From: Clostridium tagluense
GTDB lineage: Bacteria > Bacillota > Clostridia > Clostridiales > Clostridiaceae
Direction of reading: 5' to 3'
Assembly (NCBI RefSeq): GCF_003865095.1
Contig: NZ_BHYK01000039.1
Span: 1 to 37,078 of the forward strand
Length of the DNA stretch: 37,078 nucleotides
Position numbers and translations under genes: made by a program. The first letter of the stretch is position 1. Every line of letters begins with the position of its first letter. Shown here piece after piece: positions 26,201-33,992 of the stretch. The notes beneath the pieces are model-generated. The model was not told the origin of the DNA, ran no database searches, and was given only the letters and a program-made list of their open reading frames with translations.

Positions 26201-27011
26201 ATTAGAATCAAAAAATAAATTAGCCATCCATCTGATATGAGGGATAGCTAAAGTGTACACTTAGAACATTGCGGTCTTTGAAAAACAAATATAAGATTAA
26301 ACCTACTGCAAATAGCTTTAATTATTCATTTATCAACACCTTTATTATACCCTAGTTTTTTTTAGGTATCAATATGTAGGTGTATTTCTGTTGCCTTTTA
26401 TTTTATTTCTATTTATAAATTAATACAATTTTATTTGTAATTTCTAATCAACTACCTTAAATATAGTAGATTTTGATTATAAATTAGAGATAAAATTATT
26501 TTTTTTGTGACCCCACGACACTTCTTGCAACCCTATACGACATTAATTACGGAGAGGAGTGGTGACATTGGTGCGATACTAATAACTATAACCTTTTTAA
26601 TAACTAAAACTTAACTCTATAGGCGGATAAATTTAATAGTATCTTATAAAAAAATCTGAGAACCCAAGCTTAACCATTTTATCACGTTTGTAGGGTTCAC
26701 TTTAAACTGAAAGCTAGTAATACCAACGTTTGCGTGAGGTCACTAAATAGGAACGATTTTGAGACGTTTTAAATTACATTTTCATACAATTAATCATAAT
26801 CATTACAGAAACGTAAGATTCATCATTTTGCCTACCGTTCTATACCATTCATAGAGGTTTTAATTTAACAAAAAATAAAAAATAGTGGATTTTGAGAAAT
26901 AATAAATTAAGGTATTGGGAGATAATCCGATACCCTGTGGACACTGGCACATAGGGTATTATCACTCGGTAGGGTCTGGCACACAATGTTTAGATATTTC
27001 TAATACGTCAA
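26201..27011. other. Apparently non-coding, decayed stretch of the mobile element
   Basis: No supported gene in about 0.8 kb. A hairpin at 26221-26250 (TAGCCATCC with GGGATAGCTA, one mismatch) could end the transcript from 25757. ATACCCT (26930-26936) and AGGGTAT (26953-26959) form an inverted repeat, and CTGGCACA is repeated at 26944 and 26976. GAGAGGAGTGGTGAC near 26551 looks like an orphan ribosome site followed by a very short frame. Stops are dense in all frames, which fits pseudogenised DNA. Confidence 0.5.
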
Positions 27012-27161
27012 ATGAAAATGGCTAAATGTATAGTTGAATTAGAAAAAATTTATAGAATTAGAAAAGGTAGTGAAGGTAAAAGAAGTTTAGATGTGGATAA
27101 TTCACTTCTAAAAACCCAAAAAGAGTTATCTACACAGATGGTAATAGAGCAAGAACAATAA
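27012..27161 (+). pseudogene. Remnant of a ParB-like / phage regulatory protein
   Basis: A frame of 49 residues (starts MKMAKCIVELEKIYRIRKGS) that stays open upstream only to a stop at 26991. The pattern of a helix, then E-x-I-Y-x-IRKGS, then K-T-Q-x-E-L, resembles the middle of ParB/Spo0J-like proteins from phages and plasmids, just before their helix-turn-helix. There is no ribosome site and the protein stops abruptly inside a 20-bp stem-loop. I read it as a truncated leftover. Confidence 0.4.
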
Positions 27162-27209
27162 AACAATACAAAATGAGAGCAAATGAGAGCATTTTGTATT
27201 GTTTTATTG
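27156..27209. terminator. 20-bp perfect stem-loop, probable terminator
   Basis: The arms 27156-27175 and 27190-27209 are fully complementary; the loop contains a direct repeat of AAATGAGAGC. The left arm overlaps the stop of the remnant ORF. The right arm ends in TTTTATTG, enough for termination on either strand. Confidence 0.7.
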
Positions 27210-27214
27210 TCTAG

Positions 27215-27243
27215 TTGCATAATACGCCATTATATGCTATTAT
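27215..27243 (+). promoter_or_regulatory. Sigma-A-type promoter for the DUF262 gene
   Basis: TTGCAT (27215-27220), a 17-base spacer and TATTAT (27238-27243), about 95 bases before the start codon. It follows the stem-loop, giving the defence-type gene an independent promoter. Confidence 0.55.
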
Positions 27244-27338
27244 ATGATAATAAATGGTCAAACTAAAGAGAAATTGGAGGCTATAACTAAGAAATTTTTG
27301 ATATACAGAATCCAATAATAATAAGGTGGTTGAATAAA

Positions 27339-29168
27339 ATGGCTATAATACCAAAGCAGATAACTATAGACGATATTTTTACTAATAAGAAGTATTATAT
27401 AGATTTTTATCAGAGAGAATATAAGTGGGTTAAAAATCAGGTGGAAAGATTATTAGATGATATCTTTTATAAATTTGAAAATGAATATACAAAAGAAATA
27501 GACATAAATATAGAATCTATAAGTAATTTTAGTTGGTATTATCTAAGTGCGTATATGACAAATACATACAACGGAAAAATATATATTGTAGATGGACAAC
27601 AAAGATTTACTACACTAACACTAATCCTAATAAAGCTGTATCACTTATCTGAATTTTATAAATTACCCAATAGGACAGAATGGCTACAAGCTAAAATTTA
27701 TGGTGTAGGAGTAGAAGGGAAATCATATTGGATGGGTGATAATAATAGGTGTGAGCCTCTTGATGTTTTACATGGTGGAGATGACAACCTTATCAACTTA
27801 GAAAATGCTAATGATTTAAGTATAAAAAACATGTATGATAATTATATTTACATTGGAGAATATTTAACAAAAAAAATAGATTCAGAGCATAAATTTGAAG
27901 CAATTGTACTTTTTATATTAAAAAGATTATATTTAGTTAATATAGAAATTGAAGATTATAAAGATGTTTCTATGGTGTTTGAAGTAATAAATGATAGAGG
28001 TGAAAGGTTAAAACCATATGAAGTTTTTAAGGGACAATTATTAGGACAACTGGATAAAAATGAAATTCATCAGTATAACGCAATATGGACAGAAAATATA
28101 AATAAACTTCAAAATATAGATGAAAAGGAAGTAGATAATTTCTTTAGATTTTATTTTAGAGCTAAATATACTGACACTCGTGCAGATTCTAAAGAAATTG
28201 ACGGAGAATATAACAAAACTATATTTTCTACTAAATGGAATGAAAAATTAAATCTAAAAAATAACTCAGTTATGGTTAAAAAATTTATAAAAGAAGATTT
28301 TAATTACTATTGTAAGTTATATTATAAAATGATAACTGATTATGCTAAAAATGAAAATTCACATGTGTTTTATAACTCTATGAATAATCAAGATAGACAA
28401 TATCTATTAGTTTTATCTTCAATAAATAAAGAGGAAGAAGATGTAAAAGAAAAAATAGAGTTTGTAGCAAAAATGTTTGATAAATATTTTACACTATTGC
28501 AATTATTAGGATGTTACGATAGTAATAATTTTACAGAATCTATAATACGGTTGAATACTAATATAAGGAATAAAAATATTAAAGATATAGAAAATATCTT
28601 TAATACTCAGCTTGTCAATGATATTAACGCTACTAAGAACATAAATATACGTAACCCGTTTCAATGGACTTTGTTTAAAGAAGCTAGTAACAGCCTAGGA
28701 GTTACATTTTTAAGATATTTTTTTACTAGAGTTGATAATTTTATTGCTAAAAAATTAGATATTAATCAATATGATAAATCTTATAATTTAATAAGAAATA
28801 CAGGTTCAATAAATGGATATCATATAGAACATATATTAGCTGATAATGATGAAAATAAAGAAATATTTAATAAAAATGAAGAGTTATTTTATACGCAAAG
28901 GAACTATTTAGGTTCATTGTTATTAATGAAAGGAAGAGACAATCAATCGAGTGGGAAAGAAAAATATAATGAAAAGTTAAAGACGTACTCACATGGTAAT
29001 TTATGGGCAAGGACGTTAACAGAAGACTTTTATCATCGTAATAAAAATTTTAGTGATTTTATAGAAAAGTATGATTTAAATTTTAGAGCAATAAAAAATT
29101 TCGATAAGGAGGCTATAGAAGAACGGCAAAAATTATTATTTGAATTAGTAAAAATCATATGGGCATAG
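27339..29168 (+). CDS. DUF262/DUF1524 protein, candidate type IV restriction (GmrSD-like) nuclease
   Basis: A 609-residue protein from the ATG at 27339, nine bases after AAGGTGG; the TTG at 27330 directly abuts that site and is rejected. The N-terminal DUF262 domain has YQREYKW (24-30), IVDGQQRFTTL (83-93, the DGQQR nucleotide-binding motif) and VFEVINDRGERLKPYEVFKGQLL near residue 220. The C-terminal DUF1524 domain has GYHIEHILADN, with the His-Ile-Glu-His pair at 495-498, RNYLGSLLLM and a distal asparagine: an HNH/beta-beta-alpha-metal nuclease site. This single-chain layout is shared by GmrSD, which cuts glucosylated phage DNA, and by SspE, which acts with DNA phosphorothioation. No dnd/ssp modification genes are nearby, so a stand-alone GmrSD-like role is more likely. 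The target is unknown. Confidence 0.85.
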   Translation: MAIIPKQITIDDIFTNKKYYIDFYQREYKWVKNQVERLLDDIFYKFENEYTKEIDINIESISNFSWYYLSAYMTNTYNGKIYIVDGQQRFTTLTLILIKLYHLSEFYKLPNRTEWLQAKIYGVGVEGKSYWMGDNNRCEPLDVLHGGDDNLINLENANDLSIKNMYDNYIYIGEYLTKKIDSEHKFEAIVLFILKRLYLVNIEIEDYKDVSMVFEVINDRGERLKPYEVFKGQLLGQLDKNEIHQYNAIWTENINKLQNIDEKEVDNFFRFYFRAKYTDTRADSKEIDGEYNKTIFSTKWNEKLNLKNNSVMVKKFIKEDFNYYCKLYYKMITDYAKNENSHVFYNSMNNQDRQYLLVLSSINKEEEDVKEKIEFVAKMFDKYFTLLQLLGCYDSNNFTESIIRLNTNIRNKNIKDIENIFNTQLVNDINATKNINIRNPFQWTLFKEASNSLGVTFLRYFFTRVDNFIAKKLDINQYDKSYNLIRNTGSINGYHIEHILADNDENKEIFNKNEELFYTQRNYLGSLLLMKGRDNQSSGKEKYNEKLKTYSHGNLWARTLTEDFYHRNKNFSDFIEKYDLNFRAIKNFDKEAIEERQKLLFELVKIIWA

Positions 29169-29193
29169 AGATTAACTACAAATAGGAAAATTT

Positions 29194-29231
29194 AAAGAGC
29201 AAGCTCATTAAAAAAGCTTACTCTTTTTCTT
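29194..29231. terminator. Shared terminator of two converging genes
   Basis: AAAGAGCAAGCT (29194-29205) pairs with AGCTTACTCTTT (29215-29226) with one mismatch, with a T-rich tract on the plus strand and A-rich on the left. It serves the DUF262 gene and the minus-strand regulator, whose last codons overlap it. Confidence 0.7.
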
Positions 29232-29427
29232 TAACTATTTCTAATATATCTTCTATTCTGCACTCTAGCACATCGCAAATTGATTCCACTAAATTATAAC
29301 CTACTGCATTTGTTTTACCCATACAAAAATTATACATCGTATTATAACCAATATCACACTTTTTAGAAAGCCAACTAATATTACGTTCTTTAGATTCTAA
29401 TATAGCCATTACCTTTACTTTTACCAT
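29218..29427 (-). CDS. Small Xre/Cro-type regulator
   Basis: A 69-residue protein from the ATG at 29427, preceded on the minus strand by GGAGGGG nine bases upstream; the longer frame to 29505 has no ribosome site. It is a single helix-turn-helix domain (MVKVKVMAILESKERNISWL, then SKKCDIGYNTMYNFCMGKT, then VESICDVLECRIEDILEIV), typical of YozG/Cro-like regulators of mobile elements. It is divergent from the gene at 29635 across inverted repeats that probably form its operator. Confidence 0.8.
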   Translation of the reverse strand: MVKVKVMAILESKERNISWLSKKCDIGYNTMYNFCMGKTNAVGYNLVESICDVLECRIEDILEIVKEKE

Positions 29428-29463
29428 CTTATACAACCCCTCCATGTTAATTATTATACCATA

Positions 29464-29535
29464 TATGTGATAATTAAATTCATTTAAAATATATTTTATT
29501 ATCATGTTGACATTATAATAATTATCATATATACT
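29464..29535 (+). promoter_or_regulatory. Divergent promoter and operator region
   Basis: TTGACA (29507-29512), a 17-base spacer and TATACT (29530-29535) form a near-consensus promoter for the gene at 29635. ATATATGTGATAATT (29461-29475) and AATTATCATATAT (29519-29531) are near-complementary arms, the right one lying on the -10, so an Xre protein bound there could repress. On the minus strand TATAAT at 29453-29458 can serve the regulator gene. Confidence 0.65.
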
Positions 29536-29634
29536 AAGAATATACGAATTAACAAAACAAACAGTTAATTCCTATGTTGGAACTTATAGCTTATAAAGGG
29601 GTAGCAACCTTAAATAAATGAGTGGGGTGTAAAA

Positions 29635-30426
29635 GTGAAAGGGTTAGTTTTAGCTGATTTAGAAAAGTTGGATATAATTGAGGTTACAAATGAAGAATAT
29701 GAAAAAATAGAACAATGGTGTTTTAAAAATAAAGATTTAATAGTGAAAAACAAAGACAATATTAGGCATACAATCAATGAAGGAATTATAAAAATAAACA
29801 GTACTAAATCCAATTATTTATTTTCATTAGTTCATTTTAAAAACATAGAAGACAAAGTATATATTGCAAAGTATGGATATTTTGAAGATATGAAACAAAT
29901 AAAGCACTTTTGTGGAGGAGAAGATTTTTTTATAAAATTACAAGATGGGTTATCACTATTTTATAGTAAGGAAAACATTGATAAGATGGAAATGAATAAT
30001 ATGCCAGTATCTAATGAATTCATAGAATATATGAAATCAAAATACGATAATAATTATCAAGAGCACCTAGGATTCCATTTTGCAGAACCAATATTTAAAT
30101 ATATTTCAATTTTAATTTATTCTCAACTTAATCAAGAACACATTATAAAACAAACTAAAACTTACACTCAAAAAGTACAATCTAAAAAGGACAAAAGAGC
30201 AGGTAAGAAACCAAAAGTGAAACTTACAAAACAAACAATAATAACATTGAACACAGGACATATACAAACACCTACAGAAGAAGAAAAAAGAGAATATGAG
30301 AGACATACATTTGGTTGGACAGTTAGAGGGCATTGGAGAACATATCAGAGTGGGGAAAAGATATGGATTAAACCTCAAGTAAGGGGAGATAAGGATAACG
30401 TACAAGGTAAGGTTTACGAAGTATAA
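29635..30426 (+). CDS. Hypothetical mobile-element protein
   Basis: A 263-residue protein starting at GTG 29635, with GTGGGGTG upstream and a strong promoter about 100 bases before it. No membrane segment or enzyme motif is visible. The centre is a lysine-rich patch (KVQSKKDKRAGKKPKVKL). The end, HTFGWTVRGHWRTYQSGEKIWIKPQVRGDKD, resembles a C-terminal module (W-x-V-RGHWR...G-x-x-x-WI-x-P) found in many phage and plasmid proteins of Firmicutes. That basic and aromatic end may bind nucleic acid. Function is not known. It is probably controlled by the divergent Xre regulator. Confidence 0.7.
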   Translation: MKGLVLADLEKLDIIEVTNEEYEKIEQWCFKNKDLIVKNKDNIRHTINEGIIKINSTKSNYLFSLVHFKNIEDKVYIAKYGYFEDMKQIKHFCGGEDFFIKLQDGLSLFYSKENIDKMEMNNMPVSNEFIEYMKSKYDNNYQEHLGFHFAEPIFKYISILIYSQLNQEHIIKQTKTYTQKVQSKKDKRAGKKPKVKLTKQTIITLNTGHIQTPTEEEKREYERHTFGWTVRGHWRTYQSGEKIWIKPQVRGDKDNVQGKVYEV

Positions 30427-30527
30427 AAAAGCACCTAACACCAACCCGAAGGATAAATGTTAAGCACTAACTCGCAATTAGATTATAGCATTAAATCCTT
30501 CTAAATATCAACTAGGAGGTCACGAAA

Positions 30528-30634
30528 ATGTCAGTATATATCTTATTAGACTATGTAAAAAGTGCAAATTGAACGGTGTAGAGCCTACTGTAAGCGGTTT
30601 GAAGCACTGTAGAAGAAATGAATGGTCAGAATAA
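30528..30634 (+). pseudogene. Small cysteine-motif ORF split by a -1 frameshift
   Basis: AGGAGGT stands eight bases before ATG 30528, but the frame closes after 14 residues (MSVYILLDYVKSAN). The -1 frame, entered at GTAAAAAG (30555-30562), continues as KCKLNGVEPTVSGLKHCRR to the TAA at 30632, giving a CKKC and a later Cys like small phage zinc-finger proteins. Either the gene is broken, or the A run allows slippage. Sequencing error is also possible. Confidence 0.3.
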
Positions 30635-30680
30635 AATATTTAATATTGTTATTTGAAAACTAAATTAGGGGGAATTATTA

Positions 30681-30956
30681 ATGTTAAAAATGAAAAAATT
30701 ATTCGGGTACATGTTGGTAACAGAGGAAATACACAGAGTGGGAACACAAGAAGAAATTAATCAAATGGTAATAAAAAAAGGATTTCCAGTATGGGTACAA
30801 ACTCTTGTAAGCAGGGATACGGTTTTTGATTGGATTTGCGAGGGTGGAGAAGTCGAAGAAGGATTTTACGTTGTTTCTGATGGTGTAATTGAGGTCACTG
30901 GCGAAGAAGAAGACTATGAAATTATTTTAATAAGTAATTTAAAAGCAGTAATATAA
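30681..30956 (+). CDS. Hypothetical acidic protein (91 residues)
   Basis: AGGGGGAA precedes the ATG at 30681. The product is small and acidic with a beta-rich pattern (FPVWVQTLVSRDTVFDWICE, then GFYVVSDGVIEVTG). No domain is recognised. It lies 84 bases upstream of the MazF-like/TPR gene in the same direction with no terminator between, so it could share its transcript. An antitoxin role is conceivable from size, charge and position, but no antitoxin fold is evident. Confidence 0.6.
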   Translation: MLKMKKLFGYMLVTEEIHRVGTQEEINQMVIKKGFPVWVQTLVSRDTVFDWICEGGEVEEGFYVVSDGVIEVTGEEEDYEIILISNLKAVI

Positions 30957-31039
30957 TCAAACGCTATTTGCAATGCAGTAGTGTAAAGTAAAAAAATAAT
31001 TAAACTAGCAATGCTAGAATTTTAAGGAGAATGTTAAGA

Positions 31040-31978
31040 ATGAGTAGACCAAATTATTTTAGATGGGAAATTTGGATGGCAGATTGTTCAAAATACAATT
31101 TAGAAAATCACTTTGTGGTTATTATATCAAATTTTAAAATGAATAATAAACATAAATCAGTTCACTGTTGTATTATAACGTCTAAATTAAATTCATATAA
31201 AAGCAGAGTGGATATAGAACTACTTAAACCATCTCAAATAGCTTGTGAAACCATTCTAACATTGCCTAAAACAGATTTATTATATAAATTAACTGACGTA
31301 AAAGATATATTCACTAAATTAGAGGTTGAAAAAAATCTTGAAATTCAATTCCAGCTTAGTAATAATTTTATAAACACAGATATAGAGCAAATGGAAAACT
31401 TTCTTGAGAAAGGAGTTTTAAAAATGGGCAATGAAAGTAAATTAGGTAATCTTAGAAACAATATATGTAATTTAGCAGTAGAAAATAAATATGAACAAGT
31501 TATTATTCTATGTAATGAATCAATAAAATTGGCAAGTAATTCATCACTTGAAAATCGTAATGATTTTTTATGGCACAGCACTTATCACCGCTCACTAATG
31601 TTTAGTAAACTTGGCAATAAGGAAGTAGCATTAGATGATGCTAGGGAAAGTTTAAAGTATGTACCAAGTTTGAGAAACACTTTAAGTCCAAAATACAGCT
31701 ATAGTTTATGGAGACTTGCAAACTGTTATGAAAATATAGGTGATATAGATGGAGCAATCCAAATATTTAAAAATCTATGTAAATACTATAAAAAAGTTGG
31801 TAAAACAGCAAGTAGAATTGAAATGATTTTCAACATCTATAGGTTAAAAAATAATTTGCCTAAAATGAAGTATCTAATAAGCTTAATAGAAAAAATGGAG
31901 TTTAATGAAAGAGATACAAATAAAATCAAGGAAACTCTACTAAAAGATATGAGACAAGATGTAATTAATATGCAATAA
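31040..31978 (+). CDS. MazF/PemK-like domain fused to TPR repeats
   Basis: A 312-residue protein. The start is the ATG at 31040, nine bases after AAGGAGA (31024-31030); the ATG at 31031 directly abuts that site. Residues 1-110 follow the MazF/PemK order: RWEIWMADC (for GDVYFADL), HFVVIISN (for RPVLVIQN), CCIITSKL (for AAITAQ), RVDIELL and ACETILTLPKTDLLYKLTDV (for LLEQIRTIDKQRL). The Thr of the RNase site is kept; the catalytic Arg position holds His 24. Residues about 135-290 form three to four TPR-like helix pairs (NLAVENKYEQVIILCNESI; YHRSLMFSKLGNKEVALDDA; LWRLANCYENIGDIDGAIQI). A gene for a secreted small peptide follows after 46 bases. TPR plus exported peptide is the RRNPP quorum-sensing layout, so peptide control of an RNA-acting domain is inferred. 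No classical MazE gene is seen. Confidence 0.7.
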   Translation: MSRPNYFRWEIWMADCSKYNLENHFVVIISNFKMNNKHKSVHCCIITSKLNSYKSRVDIELLKPSQIACETILTLPKTDLLYKLTDVKDIFTKLEVEKNLEIQFQLSNNFINTDIEQMENFLEKGVLKMGNESKLGNLRNNICNLAVENKYEQVIILCNESIKLASNSSLENRNDFLWHSTYHRSLMFSKLGNKEVALDDARESLKYVPSLRNTLSPKYSYSLWRLANCYENIGDIDGAIQIFKNLCKYYKKVGKTASRIEMIFNIYRLKNNLPKMKYLISLIEKMEFNERDTNKIKETLLKDMRQDVINMQ

Positions 31979-32024
31979 GCTAGTTAATTCTAGTTTAAAT
32001 ATAAAATATAGGAGGTTCATTAAT

Positions 32025-32177
32025 ATGATGAACAAGAAAACAAAAAGGAATTTAAAAAGAGTAGTAGCAGGAGGTTTGATGGCTCTAACATTAGTAGCAG
32101 TAGTGCCAAGTAAAGAAGTATTAGCCACGGATTCACCGATTGTTTGGTCAATTAAGCAACCACAAGTATCAAAATAA
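32025..32177 (+). CDS. Small exported peptide precursor, possible signalling peptide
   Basis: A 50-residue ORF with AGGAGG (32010-32015) nine bases before the ATG. It has a textbook Sec signal: basic start (NKKTKRNLKR), hydrophobic core (VVAGGLMALTLVAVV) and a cleavage site after EVLA. The exported part would be TDSPIVWSIKQPQVSK, 16 residues, with no cysteine. Such a pro-peptide directly after a TPR protein matches Phr-type and PapR-type signals, in which a short C-terminal piece is re-imported and binds the TPR receptor. It is too short for most gene finders. Alternatives are a secreted bacteriocin-like peptide or an immunity peptide. No processing has been shown. Confidence 0.65.
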   Translation: MMNKKTKRNLKRVVAGGLMALTLVAVVPSKEVLATDSPIVWSIKQPQVSK

Positions 32178-32199
32178 TTACAAAAAACACAAAAAAGGC

Positions 32200-32228
32200 T
32201 TGACTTAATTTACCTAAGATAGTACTAT
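32200..32228 (+). promoter_or_regulatory. Sigma-A-type promoter downstream of the peptide gene
   Basis: TTGACT (32200-32205), a 17-base spacer, TACTAT (32223-32228). It would give a leader of about 340 bases before the gene at 32573. That leader contains three TTATTCAA(A/C) repeats (near 32297, 32308, 32357) and no ORF longer than about 12 codons that I can support. Confidence 0.55.
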
Positions 32229-32460
32229 AAAGAAGTAATAAAACAAGGGGATAGGTGACACTATTCCCAATACCATTATATTTATATCATTGACAACTTA
32301 TTCAAACTTTATTCAACTCAATCAACAAAATAATATGAAAGGAGAAGAACAATATTTATTCAACATGCATAACTCATTACCAATATATTAACGTAAAATC
32401 AGAAGTATGTCAATAGAAAGTGCGTATTTAATTTAAAAATAGTGCGTATAAATTATTTTA

Positions 32461-32484
32461 AGTCAATGGGAAAACACTTTTAGC
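32461..32484 (+). repeat. 24-bp direct repeat, left copy
   Basis: AGTCAATGGGAAAACACTTTTAGC up to its 20th base and beyond matches 33527-33550 at 20 of 24 positions. It lies just before the metallopeptidase-like gene; the other copy lies just after it. Two AGTGCGTAT units occur upstream (about 32419 and 32442). Confidence 0.55.
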
Positions 32485-32572
32485 GATTGAGTGATTCCAA
32501 ATGGTTGTGAGTAGTTCCAAAATTGGCTACACCTAAAACAATAAAAAATCAAAACGGAGGAGATTATCAATT

Positions 32573-33523
32573 ATGAAATTAGATTATATAAAGAGGTCAT
32601 GTAAAACAAATCGACAGGCGATATTGGACAAGGCTTTAATAGAAGAATTAGAGTATCTTAGGAAGAAATGCTTTCCTCATCAAAAAAAATCATTCTTATG
32701 GGAAGATTTTGAAATTAGAGAAAAAGTATTCGATAAAGAAGACAAAACAGACACTTTAGGGCTGTATGTTTGGGACGAAGGAAATCTTAAACACATAATA
32801 TATATTACTAAAATTTACATATGGGGTTCTCAGAAATTGCATCAAAGTTGGCAAAGAAAAATTTATTATAATAAAATAAAAATGGTAATTAGGCATGAAT
32901 TAATCCATTGTTTTGTAAAAGAACAATGGGAATATAAGTGTAAAAGATTTATAACAGATAAAAATGTGGATGCCAGCCCTATATTCTTAGCAGTATTACA
33001 ATTCGTAGATGGTTATACGGGTCACGATTGTTACAAAGGATATATGAAAACTGAACTCTATAAAAGAATACAAAATAATGAATTTAAAACTTATAAAAAA
33101 CTACATGATTATTTAGCAGATTATTTATGGGAATTTACCGAAGCAATTGAAAAAATTAAAAAAATAAGCAATCAGGATAGGTTTATAAAACAAGAAGATA
33201 AGAATTATTTTACTATAACAAATGAGTTTAAATTTGCACCAAGGAAAAATGGATTAGATAAATTTATGGAAGTTAATTACATAGATGTTTATACAAAAGA
33301 TAAAGAAACAAGAAAACAAATTATGATTAATAGGACTTGGAATATTGGATGCAACATAGAACCAAAAGATTTAATTAAACTTTATAATAAAAAACAAGAT
33401 TGTCAGGCTCAATACTATAACAATATTAAGAATTTAATAATAATGCCAGTATGTGCAAATGTAGAAGATATGAATGCAAAAGATATTAGAACTATTAGTA
33501 TAAAAAATGATAAGAATTTTTAA
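32573..33523 (+). CDS. HELIH-motif metallopeptidase-like protein
   Basis: A 316-residue protein; GGAGGAG precedes the ATG at 32573. Near residue 108 it carries VIRHELIHCFV, an HExxH zinc site with hydrophobic flanks as in SprT-like and other zincin proteases; a following GHDC at about 151 could supply a further ligand. There is no signal peptide, so it acts in the cytoplasm. Its N-terminal third resembles the SprT-like layout (positions before the zinc helix predict beta strands: LGLYVWDEGNLKHIIYIT). Substrate is unknown. The gene is bracketed by 24-bp direct repeats, suggesting a self-contained cargo unit; it could also be a toxin or anti-repressor protease. Confidence 0.65.
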   Translation: MKLDYIKRSCKTNRQAILDKALIEELEYLRKKCFPHQKKSFLWEDFEIREKVFDKEDKTDTLGLYVWDEGNLKHIIYITKIYIWGSQKLHQSWQRKIYYNKIKMVIRHELIHCFVKEQWEYKCKRFITDKNVDASPIFLAVLQFVDGYTGHDCYKGYMKTELYKRIQNNEFKTYKKLHDYLADYLWEFTEAIEKIKKISNQDRFIKQEDKNYFTITNEFKFAPRKNGLDKFMEVNYIDVYTKDKETRKQIMINRTWNIGCNIEPKDLIKLYNKKQDCQAQYYNNIKNLIIMPVCANVEDMNAKDIRTISIKNDKNF

Positions 33524-33526
33524 TAA

Positions 33527-33550
33527 GGTCAACGGAAAAACCCTTTTAGC
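33527..33550 (+). repeat. 24-bp direct repeat, right copy
   Basis: GGTCAACGGAAAAACCC then TTTTAGC; matches 32461-32484 at 20 of 24 positions. A shorter GGTCAATGGAA follows at 33564. It begins four bases after the stop of the metallopeptidase-like gene. Confidence 0.55.
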
Positions 33551-33650
33551 AAAATGTCGTTGGGGTCAATGGAACACAACGAGAAGTCTTGATACCGTGG
33601 CATTTTAAAAAAGATGGTTCTTAGAAAATTAAATATGCACTACTCATTAT

Positions 33651-33820
33651 AAATACTAGATATAGTAAATAGATGACCAGTGTTAAATGGCTTAGTACCA
33701 ACCTCCACTAACAATATCAATATTGCTAAATACTAGATATAGTAAATACACTAGTAGTGTATACACGAGATATAGTATTTACACTAGTCGAAAAGAGGAG
33801 TGTGTACACTAGATGTCGTT
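33651..33820. repeat. Iteron-like repeat cluster, candidate replication origin or partition site
   Basis: The 14-base dyad TACTAGATATAGTA occurs exactly at 33654-33667 and 33731-33744, with a variant TACACGAGATATAGTA at 33762-33777. The palindrome TACACTA-G-TAGTGTA lies at 33747-33761, and TACACTAG recurs at 33780 and 33805. The cluster occupies the 469-base gap before the probable replication initiator genes; the remainder to 33992 is A-rich (several AATAAGAAAAA runs), as in plasmid origins. No gene was seen in the gap. Confidence 0.6.
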
Positions 33821-33992
33821 GATATTAGGAGTGTAATAAGAAAAACCAAGTAATAAGAAAAATCATAAAATAAAAAAGAATTTTTTATAAGCACTCTAAA
33901 GAGGTGCGTGTTTTGCTTACGCAAAGACTTGATACATTTTTACATTTTCTTTCTTTCTCATATTTATAATTATAATTTTAGGAGGTTATGTC

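Noticed and set aside
26545-26640. Short hydrophobic peptide after an AGGAG-like site
   Set aside because: The hydrophobic frame (IGAILITITFLITKT) has only ATT as a possible start and the GTG frame stops after six codons.
33651-33820. CRISPR array
   Set aside because: The repeats are short palindromes with irregular spacing, and there are no cas genes.
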